Shown here one piece after another: positions 49,244 through 59,257 of a stretch of DNA of 64,000 bases (its first letter is position 1; each line of letters starts with the position of its first letter). A program made the position numbers and the translations under genes. The notes under the pieces were generated by a model, which searched no databases, was not told where the DNA came from, and saw only the letters and a program-made list of their open reading frames with translations. The stretch comes from Pantoea dispersa (GTDB taxonomy: Bacteria > Pseudomonadota > Gammaproteobacteria > Enterobacterales > Enterobacteriaceae), in assembly GCF_014155765.1 (NCBI RefSeq), contig NZ_SCKT01000007.1, forward strand, positions 43,362-107,361, written 5' to 3'.

Positions 49244-52200
49244 ATGCTGCGCCTGATCACCCTGCTTCTGCTGCTGTTGAGCCCGCTGCTGGCTGCCCAG
49301 CCGCAGCCGGAAATTTTTCAACTGTTCAGCCGGGAAAAGCTGACACCGCTGCACATTGAGCTGAGCGGCAACGAGTGGCGCTGGCTGCGCATCAGGCATG
49401 AGTTGCGTGTGGCGGTGTGGACGCCAGAGTTACCGCCTTACCTGATTTTCCAGCAGGGGGCGAGCAGCGAGAATAGCGTGGAAGGAATTTACGCTGACTA
49501 TCTGCAACTACTGGCGCGTAACCTTGGCTTGCAGGCGGTAATGGTGCGTTATCCCAGCCAGGCGGCGGCGCAGGCAGCGGTGAAAAGCGGCTCGGCGGAT
49601 GCGCTGTTTACCTCGCCGGGGCGTGAACTGCACGATGCGGCGGCCTTCAGGGCGACAGACAGTTTTCTCATCAATCGTCCGGTGGTGATTGGCGCAGAGA
49701 AGCAGGCCTCACAGCCGGTGCCCTACGATGCGCCGCTGCGCCTTGCGATGCGCGAAGGCTTTCTTACCGATGCTCAAATCAAACAGCATTTTCCGCAGGC
49801 CAGCGTGGTGCGTTATCCCTCCAGCCAGGCGGCGCTGGCGGCGGTGGCCAGTGGCGAAGCGGACTACGCGCTCGGCAGTCTGCTGGCGGCGACGTTTTTG
49901 ATTGAGCGCAGCTATGTCAATCAGCTGGCGCTGGCCGCGATTTTACCGGAGGACGCACTATACGGCAGCCGTCTGGTGGTGAAAGCCGATAATCAGCCGC
50001 TGTTGACGGCACTGAATGCTGCCATCGCCGCGATTCCCGGCGAACAGCATCGGCTGATTTCGCGGCAGTGGACGCAGCGTCCGGACGTCTGGCGACTGCA
50101 GGAGCCGCTCAGCCTGACGCCGCGCGAGCAGCAGTGGCTGCAGCAGCATGCGCAGGTGAAGGTGGCGTTTAATCCATTCTCCGCACCGCTGGCCCTGCTG
50201 GATGAGCAGGGTGCATTTCAGGGTATCAGCGCCGATCTGCTGCATCTTATTCAGCTGCGCACCGGGCTGTTTTTCACCCCGGTGCCGGCGTATTCGTGGC
50301 GTGATGGGGTAAAGCAACTGGAACAGCATCAGGTGGCGATGCTGGCGGCAGTGGCACAGGATGGTGGCCATCAGGAGGCGGTGCGCTTTACCCGGCCTTA
50401 CCTGAAAGTGCCGCTGGTGCTACTGGTGCCGGACCAGCCCGATGCGCCGCAGGCCCTTTATAACGGCATGAAGCTCAGTATCGTCAAAGGCAATCCGGCG
50501 CGTCAGGCGCTGCTGGATCGCTTCCCCACGCTGCAATTGTCTGAAGTGGATAACGCCAGCCTGGCGCTGCAGCTATTGCAGGAGGGCAAGGTTGCCGGGC
50601 TGATCGATAACCAGCTGAGCGTGAACACGTTACTGGCGCGCTACGCGCAGCAGCCGCTGAAGATCGTGTCGCGCCTGGCGCTGCCGCCGGTGGAGCTGAG
50701 CTTTGCCGTCAGCCGCGATCAGCCGGAGCTGCTGAGCATTATTGATAAGGCGCTGGCCGATATTCAGCCGAGCGAAATCTCGCTGATTGCCAGCCGCTGG
50801 CAGGGGACGCCGCAGACCACGCACAACACCTGGCCGCTGTACCGTGCGCAGTTTTACGCTATTACTCTGCTGACCGCGCTGCTGCTGATCGCCTGCCTGG
50901 TATGGATATACTATCGCGGCAAAGAGGTGAAGCATCGCCGTCGCGCTGAGGCCGACCTGCAGGCTGAACTGCGCTTTCGCGATGCGCTGCTGAATGGCCT
51001 GCCAACGCCGGTTTACGTGCTGGATCGCAACTGGAACGTGGTTAGTTCTAACGGTGCGTTTCAGCGCTTTTTTGCCGGCGTCGACGCGCAGCGCCTGAGC
51101 TTTTCGCTTTACGATCAGCGCCATCCGCTGTCGCCGCTCATCAGCAAACTCTATCCGCTGATGAGCCCGGAAGCGGTTAACGATCCGGAACTGGTGGCGC
51201 TGGCGCACAACAGTCTGTGGGGCGATACCGCCCAGGATCTGGAAATCGAGATCGAGAACGGCAGCGAAGCGCGCATGGTGCACCACTGGGCGCAGGAGCA
51301 GCGCGATGCGCAGGGCAATATCACCGGACTGATCTGCGGCTGGCAGGATGTCACCGCCTACGAGCTGCTGATGCTGGCGCTACAGGCGGAGAAAAAGGTG
51401 GCGGATGAAGCCAACCGAGCCAAGAGTTCGTTCCTCGCTACCATGAGCCATGAGATCCGCACGCCGATCAGCGCCATCATCGGCCTGCTGGAGCTGGAAG
51501 GGCGCAAACAGCGCGACAACGAAGCCATTCAAATCGCCTACGAGTCGGCCAACACGCTGCTGGGGCTGATTGGCGATATCCTCGATATGGCCAAGATTGA
51601 GAGCGGACAGCTGGAGCTGATGCCGGAGTGGGTCAGCACCGAGCAGCTGGTGCTGCCGGTGGTGCGACTGTTTGACGGCATGGCACGCGATAAAAATCTG
51701 ACGCTGCACTACCACAGTGACACGCCGTCGGGGCTGGAGGTGTTTATCGATGCCGCGCGCTTCCGCCAGGTGATCGCCAATTACATCAATAACGCCATCA
51801 AATTCACTCACGAAGGCGGCGTCGAAGTGCGGGTGATCGGCCATGAGTGGGAAGACGGTTCGCTGGAGCTGGAAATTGAGATCGAAGACAGCGGCGTGGG
51901 CATCAGCGCTGCCGACCAGGCCAAACTGTTTCAGCCGTTTGCCCAGACCGAAGAGGGGCGCAAGCAGACCGGCACCGGTCTTGGTCTGGTGATTAGCGCC
52001 CAGCTGCTGGAGAAGATGCAGGGCACCATGAACCTCAACAGCCAGCCGGGACGCGGCACGCTGATTCAGCTTAACGTGATGATGCCGGCACGCCGGTCGC
52101 GCAAGCTGCTGGAGAAAACCCGCGTGGTGCGCAGCCGTGCGCTGCCGCAGCTGAATATTCTGGTGGTCGACGATCATCCGGCCAACCGCCTGCTGCTGCG

Positions 52201-52867
52201 GAGCCAGCTCAGCGAGCTGGGCCAGCAGATCAGCGAAGCCAGTAGCGGCGAAGAGGCGCTGGCGCTGCTGGCGCATCAGTCGTTTGATCTGATTATTACT
52301 GACTGCAATATGCCAGGCATGAGCGGCATCGAACTGACGCAGACCCTGCGCCGCAATGGCAACGCGGTGAAAATTTTTGGTCTGACGGCCAATGCGCAAT
52401 CGGACGTGCGCGTGCGCTGTCTGGAAGCGGGCATGAACGCCTGCCTGTTTAAGCCGCTGAAGATTGACAAGCTGGCCGAGCTGCTGAGCAGCAACGAGCC
52501 GGCCGCCGAAGTACCGGCGCTGGATTCGCTGCTGTCGCTCGAATCGCTGCGCGCCATGGTGTATCACGACGATGCGATGGTGGCGAAGATGCTGGAGAAG
52601 GTCGGCGAAGAGAGCCGCAACGATATGCAGCAGTGCTGGCGCCATTTTGATGCGCAGGACTGGCCGGCGCTGGCTTCATCGCTGCACCGGCTGGGCGGAT
52701 CGGCGCAGATCATTTATGCCGGGGAGATCGATGATCTGTGCGGGCAGATCGAGCGCGCCTGCCAAAGCGCTGAAGATCAGGAGGTCATCCGCGAAGGGCT
52801 TCTGCTGCTGGAAGAGAAGCTGGATACGCTGAACCAGTCGGTAGTGCATTATTTGCAGGCGTCGTGA
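49244..52867 (+). CDS. evgS: Hybrid sensor kinase, EvgS/BvgS-like
   Basis: 1207 residues (E. coli EvgS 1197). Signal peptide; two periplasmic Venus-flytrap domains (~50-270 and ~290-510); one membrane helix ([21 protein letters not shown], ~545); a PAS domain; HisKA with [16 protein letters not shown]; ATPase with [20 protein letters not shown] and GTGLGL; receiver with [14 protein letters not shown] and [15 protein letters not shown]-terminal Hpt domain with HRLGGSA. All phosphorelay residues are present. GGAG just before ATG 49244 overlaps the end of evgA, so translation is coupled. The signal is unknown; E. coli EvgS responds to mild acid. Confidence 0.88.
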   Translation: MLRLITLLLLLLSPLLAAQPQPEIFQLFSREKLTPLHIELSGNEWRWLRIRHELRVAVWTPELPPYLIFQQGASSENSVEGIYADYLQLLARNLGLQAVMVRYPSQAAAQAAVKSGSADALFTSPGRELHDAAAFRATDSFLINRPVVIGAEKQASQPVPYDAPLRLAMREGFLTDAQIKQHFPQASVVRYPSSQAALAAVASGEADYALGSLLAATFLIERSYVNQLALAAILPEDALYGSRLVVKADNQPLLTALNAAIAAIPGEQHRLISRQWTQRPDVWRLQEPLSLTPREQQWLQQHAQVKVAFNPFSAPLALLDEQGAFQGISADLLHLIQLRTGLFFTPVPAYSWRDGVKQLEQHQVAMLAAVAQDGGHQEAVRFTRPYLKVPLVLLVPDQPDAPQALYNGMKLSIVKGNPARQALLDRFPTLQLSEVDNASLALQLLQEGKVAGLIDNQLSVNTLLARYAQQPLKIVSRLALPPVELSFAVSRDQPELLSIIDKALADIQPSEISLIASRWQGTPQTTHNTWPLYRAQFYAITLLTALLLIACLVWIYYRGKEVKHRRRAEADLQAELRFRDALLNGLPTPVYVLDRNWNVVSSNGAFQRFFAGVDAQRLSFSLYDQRHPLSPLISKLYPLMSPEAVNDPELVALAHNSLWGDTAQDLEIEIENGSEARMVHHWAQEQRDAQGNITGLICGWQDVTAYELLMLALQAEKKVADEANRAKSSFLATMSHEIRTPISAIIGLLELEGRKQRDNEAIQIAYESANTLLGLIGDILDMAKIESGQLELMPEWVSTEQLVLPVVRLFDGMARDKNLTLHYHSDTPSGLEVFIDAARFRQVIANYINNAIKFTHEGGVEVRVIGHEWEDGSLELEIEIEDSGVGISAADQAKLFQPFAQTEEGRKQTGTGLGLVISAQLLEKMQGTMNLNSQPGRGTLIQLNVMMPARRSRKLLEKTRVVRSRALPQLNILVVDDHPANRLLLRSQLSELGQQISEASSGEEALALLAHQSFDLIITDCNMPGMSGIELTQTLRRNGNAVKIFGLTANAQSDVRVRCLEAGMNACLFKPLKIDKLAELLSSNEPAAEVPALDSLLSLESLRAMVYHDDAMVAKMLEKVGEESRNDMQQCWRHFDAQDWPALASSLHRLGGSAQIIYAGEIDDLCGQIERACQSAEDQEVIREGLLLLEEKLDTLNQSVVHYLQAS

Positions 52868-52873
52868 TGGAGC

Positions 52874-53454
52874 GGTGCGGTAATTGAAATTGCGCGATAA
52901 ATCGCGCCGCTACGGTTTGTGCGGCGAGATAATGCAGATATCGCATCCGCAATAAATCATGATGGCGCGACGTATCGTGCAGATATCCCTTATATGTGAT
53001 GCCGCAGATAACCGCACGGGTGGTAGCGGCGCAATTTATTGCGCATTCCGCCGCGGTGCGGTAATTGAAATGCGCGATGAATCACGCCGCTACGGTTCGT
53101 GCGGCGAGATAATGCAGATATCGCATCCGCAATAAATCATGATGGCGCGATTTCTCGCGCAGATATCCCTTCCATGTGATGCCGCAGATAACTGCACGGG
53201 TGGTAGCGGCGCAATTTATTGCGCTTTCCGCCGCGGTGCGGTAATTGAAATGCGCGATGAATCACGCCGCTACGGTTTGTGCGACTGGATAATGCAGATA
53301 TCGCATCCGCAATAAATCATGATGGCGCGACGTATCGTGCAGATATCCCTTCCATGTGATGCCGCAGATAACCGCACGGATGGTAGCGGCGCAATTTATT
53401 GCGCATTCTGCCGCGGTGCGGTAATTGAAATTGCGCGATAAATCGTGCCGCTAC
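52874..53454. repeat. ~180-bp tandem repeat, three units and a partial fourth
   Basis: Units start at 52874, 53055, 53235 and 53415 (181, 180 and 180 bases). Each has a left arm GCGCGAT.AATC.CGC + CGCTAC, a ~120-base interior (GATATCGCATCCGCAATAAA, a degenerate GCGCGA..TCG.GC hairpin, CAGATATCCCT), and a right arm GTAGCG + GCGCAATTTATTGCGC. It fills nearly all of the 611-base gap between evgS and the mini-autotransporter gene. Confidence 0.9.
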
Positions 53455-53478
53455 AACAATCTGCATCCTTTTACTGGT

Positions 53479-54879
53479 TTAAAACGCCACTTTCACGCCG
53501 CTCAGCACATTCCAGTCGCTCACGCCGGGGCGATCCAGCCGCTGCTGCACCTGCAACTGCGTGCCGATCTCCACGTTTTCATGCAACTGCCAGCTGACGT
53601 AACCGCCCAGCTGGGCGCTGTGGCGGGCGCGCTCAATCGGTAATCCGCGCATATCGCTGGCATCCAGCGTATTCTGCCTGCCGCTGTGCCAGACATAACG
53701 CGCCTCCAGCCCCATCTTCACTGACGATAGCGGCTGATAATCATACTTAATACCGCCAGCCAGGCTGAACTGCGGCGCCAGCTGATAGTTCACCTGTGCA
53801 CCCTGTTGCTCGGTGAAATCCGCAATATGCAGCCACTGCACACCGGCTGCGGCCAGCGGCATCAGGCTATGCGCATCCTGCTGCCAGCGCCAGCCGGCTT
53901 CTGCGCCGATATTGCCGCTAACGGCGCTGATCCGCGCCACTTCACCTTGGGTTTCATGGCGTAAGGTGCCGCGATAATGCGTCAGCCCCAGCGGTACCTC
54001 CAGCTGCCAGCCCTCAGGCGGCTGAATGCCGATCAGCGCATTAATACCCTGGGTTTGCATACGCAACTGGCTGCGTCCCGCCGGCGTATCCGACAGCATA
54101 GTCACTACGCCTTTGTGCACGCCTGCACTCAAGGCCAGCGGGCTCTGTTCCGCTTCTGGCGTCCAGCGCGCGCCCAGCATCCAGCCCTGATAGCGGCTGA
54201 TGGCATCGCTATCACCCTGCGCACTGCGATAGCGCTCGCCGCCGCTATAGCCATACACAAACAGGTTGTGATGATCATCCAGGCTCATCTGCCGGGCAGC
54301 AAAGTGGAAGCGGGTTTGCATGGTGTCGTTGAGGGCATACAGCATGTTGGGCAGGGCGAGATAGGTCGGGATTTGTGGCGCGGGTATAAGCTGTGGCGGT
54401 TCCGGCTCAGGCGGTGGAGGCGGCGGTATTATGACAGCTTCGCCATGATCGGGATCGGGTATCGGAGCCACGATGCCAGGATTATTAATATTCGGCAATC
54501 CTTCATCTTTCTCCCCGGTCAGGACCATGGTCTGTAACCGGTAATACCACAAATGATGGCTATTATTGCCGGCCAGCACGCTGCTCCGCACCAGGCCCGA
54601 GGTCGCCGGATTGATCTCATCAAACCACGAGCCGCGGGCGATCATTTTCCCAAGCTGTTTAATCCCTTCGCCGGTCTGGCGGCTGACCTGCGCAAGCAGC
54701 GGCAGCTCAGGGATTTCCTCTATTGCCAGGCCAGACGAAGGTTCTGGCAATAGAGGAATATTCGCAGTGTTAACATTATTATTTTCTGATGCAGGAAGGG
54801 TAGGGGCGCGCTCATCAGCGAATGCAGGAAGGCAATAACAGAACGTACTGATCACCAGCGTTAGCGGGGTAAGTTTCAT
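53479..54879 (-). CDS. Autotransporter with minimal passenger
   Basis: 466 residues from ATG 54879 (GGAAG before it; frame open to 54891). Signal peptide KLTPLTLVISTFCYCLPAFA. Only ~90 residues separate it from a stub (HHLWYYRLQTMVLTGEKDE), which matches FWDYRLQNILLAEGDNR of the next autotransporter, then a proline-rich linker (VIIPPPPPPEPEPPQ) and a ~290-residue beta domain. The beta domain is clearly homologous to that of the neighbouring S6 autotransporter (SRYQGWM.G.R, PLGLTHYRGTL, AGWRWQQDAHSLMP). It ends SGVKVAF, a typical terminal Phe for barrel insertion. It looks like a passenger-deleted paralogue. Confidence 0.83.
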   Translation of the reverse strand: MKLTPLTLVISTFCYCLPAFADERAPTLPASENNNVNTANIPLLPEPSSGLAIEEIPELPLLAQVSRQTGEGIKQLGKMIARGSWFDEINPATSGLVRSSVLAGNNSHHLWYYRLQTMVLTGEKDEGLPNINNPGIVAPIPDPDHGEAVIIPPPPPPEPEPPQLIPAPQIPTYLALPNMLYALNDTMQTRFHFAARQMSLDDHHNLFVYGYSGGERYRSAQGDSDAISRYQGWMLGARWTPEAEQSPLALSAGVHKGVVTMLSDTPAGRSQLRMQTQGINALIGIQPPEGWQLEVPLGLTHYRGTLRHETQGEVARISAVSGNIGAEAGWRWQQDAHSLMPLAAAGVQWLHIADFTEQQGAQVNYQLAPQFSLAGGIKYDYQPLSSVKMGLEARYVWHSGRQNTLDASDMRGLPIERARHSAQLGGYVSWQLHENVEIGTQLQVQQRLDRPGVSDWNVLSGVKVAF

Positions 54880-54977
54880 ATTCTCTTCCATGGATGAAAA
54901 TAGCGAGAATCGTCAACCTAATGCGACCGAATAATGCGGCAATTAAGTTTTGTCTGGTTTTTTTTCAGAAAAGCATG

Positions 54978-55006
54978 AAAAAGCCCGGTAAGACATGTCC
55001 CGGGCT
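54978..55006 (-). terminator. Terminator after the S6 autotransporter gene
   Basis: AGCCCGG (54982-54988) pairs with CCGGGCT (55000-55006); on the minus strand TTTTTC follows the stem. It lies 22 bases beyond the stop. Confidence 0.85.
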
Positions 55007-55027
55007 GATGCATGATGAGAGCCGCGA

Positions 55028-58000
55028 TTAAAAACTGATTTTCACACCGGCCTGCAGATTCCAGTCGCTGATGCCTTCCTGCGTCAGGCGCTGCTGGCCC
55101 TGAAGCTGGGTGTTAAGCTCCAGATTATCCAGTACCTGCCAGCCGGCGTAACCGCTGTACTGCAGGCTATTGCCGCCGCGTCCGGTGGCGAAGTGCGCCG
55201 CCTGCTGGCCGTCACCAATCGCCACCCGATCGCGCTGGCTGATGCGCTGCACGTAGCGCGTTTCCGCGCCCAGCTTCAGCTTCTCGTTGAGGCGGAAGTC
55301 GTATTTTACGCCGCCGGAGAGCTGCCATTGCAGCGGATTTCGGTAGCTGACCTGTGCGCCGTCGCTGTCGGTGAAATCATTGATATCGAGCCACTGCGCA
55401 TTCACACCGGCCACCGGCGTTAGCGCATGCGCACCAGACTGCCAGCGCCAGCCGCTGTCGAGCCCGAGGTTCGCGCCGCGCGCTTTTAGCTGCGTCACGT
55501 TACCGCGCAGGTCGGTGCTGACGCTGCCGCGGTACTGCATCACGCCAGCTGGCACGGCCAGCTGCAGGCCCTGATCGGGCTGCCAGCTCAGTAGCGCACT
55601 GGCGCCCAGCGTATCAATGCGGGCGTGACTATTGCCGTCTCGCGCTTCCGGTGTGATGCTCAGATTGCCTTTATTGACGCCGACGCTCAGCGCCAGCGCG
55701 GACTGCAGCGGGAAGCGGCTGCCAATCATCCAGCCCTGATAGCGGCTGTGAAAATCGTAGCCGTAATCCATAAAGCCGCCCGCGCTGTGATAGCGGTCGT
55801 CGCCGGTGTAGCCGGACACAAACAGATCCGGACGGCCCTCTGCGCTCGCCTGCTGTGCGCTGCTGCTGAACAGCGCTTGCAGGTTATGCGTCACGCTGTG
55901 GAAGGCGGCAGGCAGCGAGATGTAGGCCGGCACCTGCGGAATCACCGCCGCGCGCACCTTACCTGGCTCCGGTTTTGGCTCTGGCTGCGGCACCTGCGGA
56001 TTTTCCGGTTCCGGCTGCGGTTCAGGCTCGGGCTGCGGTTCAGGCTCCGGCTCCGGCAGGTAAGGTTCGCGGTTATCCCCTTCCGCCAGCAGAATGTTTT
56101 GCAGACGGTAATCCCAGAACTGATCCCCTTCGCCCGCCACCAGACGCTCATCGCCACTGGCGCGGCCCGGTGCGAAGGCGTACAGACCGTAAGCCCAGGC
56201 GCCGCGCGCCACATAGCTGCCGGCCAGCTGGACGCTGTCGGCGTGCGCCTGGCCGCCAACCTGCACCAGCGACACACCTTCATTGTTATCCGCTGCACCG
56301 TTGTGGTTGCGATCGCTATCGATCCAGCTGGCCTGCGGTTTTACCGTCAGCCACAGCGGCGCATCGTCCGGCTGTTGCAGATCGCCATCGATCAGCAGGC
56401 GATCGCTGGCGTTATTGCGGAACGCGGAGTTCAGCACCAGCGCCGTGTCGCGCCCGTGACGCAGATCGCCAAGGCGCATGGTCGACCAGCTGTCCGGCGC
56501 ATTGTTCCAGCCCGGTGCCAGCGTGACGTTATCGGCGAGGCTGGCGTGATTGATGACGCCGCCGCCGGAGAGCAGCGTGCCGGCGGCCATGTTCAGCGGC
56601 GTGTGCAGCTTGCCGCTCACTTCCAGCTCGCCCTGCTGCACCTCAACGCCCTGCTGATTGCTGACGTCACCGCTCAGCGTCAGCCGGCCGTCACCGCTTT
56701 TAATCACGCTGCCCTGCCCACTGATATTGGCGCTGATGGTGGAAGCCAGCTCGCCCAGCGTGCTGACGTACTGCGCGATGTCGGCAATCAGACTGGAAGC
56801 GGTACCGCTCAGGTTGATGTCGCCGGCCAGCGTGGAACGGCCCAGCACGTTAAGCGTGGCCTCGTCGGCCAGCGTGATATCGCCGGTAACGTGGGCGTGC
56901 TCAGCGACGGTTAGCGCGGCGTCCTGCGCCACCTGCAGCTGGTTGATGTGATAGGTTTTGTCCTGCCAGTCATTGGCAAAGAACACCTTCCCGGCATGCT
57001 CAACCTGTTCGCCGCTCAGCGTCAGCACACCGTCGGCCACCGCCAGCTGATTAAGCTGCGCGCCGCCGGCCAGCTGCCAGCGCTGATGGGTGGTCACGTT
57101 GAGGTTATCGCGTGACTCCGCTTCGCCCAGCTCGCCGAGGAACAGACGGTTATCGCCGGTGAGAGCAAGATGCGCCAGCGTCTGACTGCGGTTAACGATA
57201 CGCGCGCCGCTGTCGTTGTGCAGGATATCGTCGAAGGTCAGATCGAGGCCGTTAACGTCCAGCGTACCGCCGCGATAGCCGAAGCGGATGTTGTCAGTGC
57301 TTAACTGATCGGCGCTGTTGAGCACCACGGTCGGGCGGCCGCTGAACAGGGTGACGGTAGAGAAGGCCTGTTTACGCCCCTGCGCGTCTGCCTGCTGGTC
57401 AAGGATGACTGTGCCGTCGCCAACGTTAAGCGCGCCGGGATTGATGCCGCTGGCGTTAACGTGCAGCGTGCCGGCGCCGATTTTGTGCAGCGCATCGTCC
57501 TGCAGGCCGTTAACCTGCCACAGCACGGTTTTGTCCTTGTCGACCTCTACGCCGCCGCCGACCCAGCTGAAGTTGCCGTCGCCTGCGCCGCGCAGGGTGT
57601 AGTCATTGGAAAAATGCAGGCGGCCGGCACCGAGATTGACCGACTGCGCCAGCTCGATGATGCCGCCGTCGCCGTTGAAGCGCAGATCTTTGGTGGCGTC
57701 GAGCTGTTCATTGCTGGCGCTGGCGGGTGCGGTTTCTGCCAGGCTGTCATCGAGCCCGTGCCATTGCCAGCTTTTGCCATCCTGCGTAATGCTGTCACCG
57801 CGCCATTCGAGGGTACTGCTGCCGCTGTCTTCAACATCAGCATCCCTGACGGAATCCAGTACCTCCTGCACATGCTTTCCATTAATTAATTCACTGGCAA
57901 AGGAATAATTGTAGGTAGTACCCCCATAGCCGCCAGAATGGACAGCGAACTGTACCCAGCGTTTTTCAACACTGTCCCAGGCAAACACCGGGCTACCGCT

Positions 58001-58681
58001 ATCACCTCCACGGGTACCAATACTTAGCAGGGAAAATGAGGGGTGATCAGGTGAAAAAATTCTCCACTTAATGTAGTCCTTATAAAAATTCGTAATGGCG
58101 CCGGGTTTAAAGGTTCCACCGGTGTTATAGACGTAGGCGCCATCGATAGGTATCAATTTACCGCTTTCTGGATCGTCGATTTGCTGATAACCCGCACCCA
58201 GGCGGGCAAATAAGGTATAGCGACTGCGATTCGCTAATAATTCTTCACCGCCGATGTAAGGCGAAGGCGCGCTTTCGACGACCACCTTATTAACCCGCGG
58301 TAAATGAAAGTCTCGCGTAGGATCATTATTGTAGTTAATGCCACGGTAAGTTGGCGAAAATTTGGCTTTTTTGCCTAAATTCAGCGACAGAACATATCGA
58401 ACATGTTTGGCACCTGTGACAAAAGATGGCGCGATAAATGAGCTGAAACCCTCGTCGCTGACCATGCTAAAGTCCGGCATCGGCACGTCCAGTACATAGC
58501 CTTCAAAGGTGCCGTCTTTGCGATAGAGGGGAATATCGGTGGCACCGATAGCATATTTGCCCCGGTTTTCGGCAAAATCGCGGTATTCCTGCACGTCAAT
58601 GTCATGGCGCATAATCCCGGCATAGGGTGAACCGCTAAGGCACAAGGTACTAATCAGCAGCGCCAGCTGGCTTTTTTTCAT
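55028..58681 (-). CDS. Serine protease autotransporter (peptidase family S6)
   Basis: 1217 residues from ATG 58681, where AGGGA sits nine bases upstream (an ATG at 58690 is also possible). A short 21-residue signal peptide ends SGSPYA. S6 protease domain with triad His93 (AKHVRY), Asp124 (TRDFHLP) and Ser228 in GDSGSP, whose spacing fits the family. Then a long pertactin-like beta-helix passenger (~300-850), the linker EPYLPEPEPEPQPEPEPQ, and a ~280-residue barrel ending LQAGVKISF. The protease should be exposed at the cell surface. It lacks the long signal sequence of SPATEs. The substrate is unknown. Confidence 0.88.
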   Translation of the reverse strand: MKKSQLALLISTLCLSGSPYAGIMRHDIDVQEYRDFAENRGKYAIGATDIPLYRKDGTFEGYVLDVPMPDFSMVSDEGFSSFIAPSFVTGAKHVRYVLSLNLGKKAKFSPTYRGINYNNDPTRDFHLPRVNKVVVESAPSPYIGGEELLANRSRYTLFARLGAGYQQIDDPESGKLIPIDGAYVYNTGGTFKPGAITNFYKDYIKWRIFSPDHPSFSLLSIGTRGGDSGSPVFAWDSVEKRWVQFAVHSGGYGGTTYNYSFASELINGKHVQEVLDSVRDADVEDSGSSTLEWRGDSITQDGKSWQWHGLDDSLAETAPASASNEQLDATKDLRFNGDGGIIELAQSVNLGAGRLHFSNDYTLRGAGDGNFSWVGGGVEVDKDKTVLWQVNGLQDDALHKIGAGTLHVNASGINPGALNVGDGTVILDQQADAQGRKQAFSTVTLFSGRPTVVLNSADQLSTDNIRFGYRGGTLDVNGLDLTFDDILHNDSGARIVNRSQTLAHLALTGDNRLFLGELGEAESRDNLNVTTHQRWQLAGGAQLNQLAVADGVLTLSGEQVEHAGKVFFANDWQDKTYHINQLQVAQDAALTVAEHAHVTGDITLADEATLNVLGRSTLAGDINLSGTASSLIADIAQYVSTLGELASTISANISGQGSVIKSGDGRLTLSGDVSNQQGVEVQQGELEVSGKLHTPLNMAAGTLLSGGGVINHASLADNVTLAPGWNNAPDSWSTMRLGDLRHGRDTALVLNSAFRNNASDRLLIDGDLQQPDDAPLWLTVKPQASWIDSDRNHNGAADNNEGVSLVQVGGQAHADSVQLAGSYVARGAWAYGLYAFAPGRASGDERLVAGEGDQFWDYRLQNILLAEGDNREPYLPEPEPEPQPEPEPQPEPENPQVPQPEPKPEPGKVRAAVIPQVPAYISLPAAFHSVTHNLQALFSSSAQQASAEGRPDLFVSGYTGDDRYHSAGGFMDYGYDFHSRYQGWMIGSRFPLQSALALSVGVNKGNLSITPEARDGNSHARIDTLGASALLSWQPDQGLQLAVPAGVMQYRGSVSTDLRGNVTQLKARGANLGLDSGWRWQSGAHALTPVAGVNAQWLDINDFTDSDGAQVSYRNPLQWQLSGGVKYDFRLNEKLKLGAETRYVQRISQRDRVAIGDGQQAAHFATGRGGNSLQYSGYAGWQVLDNLELNTQLQGQQRLTQEGISDWNLQAGVKISF

Positions 58682-58859
58682 GATGTTCATTCCCTGAATG
58701 ACGAGGAAAATTGAGCGGGCTACTTTATAAGCACATCGGTGTATCCCCCGTTAAGCCTCGTCTCAATCTGCCGGAGAAAAGCCTGAAAATGGCGTGCGGC
58801 ATGGCGCGGCGAATCTGTTAAGATCGCGGCGTTTTCTTTTTCAGCTGGTCAATAAATCC

Positions 58860-59207
58860 ATGTTAAAAATCAAATTCCTGCTGCCGCTGCTGCTGGTTAT
58901 CAGTGCGCTGGTCTGGTGGCTGATGCCGCATTACAGCGATGAGGACAAGGCTTACTACATCGCGACCTTTTGTACGCTGACCCATGACGGGCGCGATAAC
59001 AGCGCACAGGCGATGCAGCAGATTATTGAAGGCGGTAATTCGGATTACGCGCTGCAGAAGATTCATTTCCAGTCCGGGCTGGCAGAGCATCTGCAAACGG
59101 TGTGGCAGGATTTGTCGCCGCAACAGCAGCAGCAGGCACGGCAGGACGCGTTTGTTTGTCGCCAGTTGATGTCAGATAAGCTGCTGCCGGGCCAGCCGGT
59201 GCGCTGA
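58860..59207 (+). CDS. Small membrane-anchored protein of unknown function
   Basis: 115 residues from ATG 58860. One N-terminal helix (IKFLLPLLLVISALVWWLM), then a periplasmic domain with two cysteines (ATFCTLTHDG and AFVCRQLM) that might pair. No family recognised. Divergent from the S6 autotransporter with 178 bases between the starts, so a shared promoter region is possible; this does not show joint function. Confidence 0.65.
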   Translation: MLKIKFLLPLLLVISALVWWLMPHYSDEDKAYYIATFCTLTHDGRDNSAQAMQQIIEGGNSDYALQKIHFQSGLAEHLQTVWQDLSPQQQQQARQDAFVCRQLMSDKLLPGQPVR

Positions 59208-59257
59208 GAAATAACAGGGTTTCACCGGCCGGACAGGCACGGTGCGGCGGAACATAA

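Noticed and set aside
51380-52645. 421-residue minus-strand frame opposite the evgS-like gene
   Set aside because: Antisense shadow of the kinase and receiver domains.
52874-53454. Possible CRISPR array
   Set aside because: Repeats are ~180 bp, contiguous, with no unique spacers of uniform length and no cas genes. The same holds for the arrays at 3531, 21570 and 59258.
55625-56914. 429-residue plus-strand frame opposite the S6 autotransporter
   Set aside because: Antisense shadow in GC-rich DNA; the minus-strand protein has signal, triad, linker and barrel.
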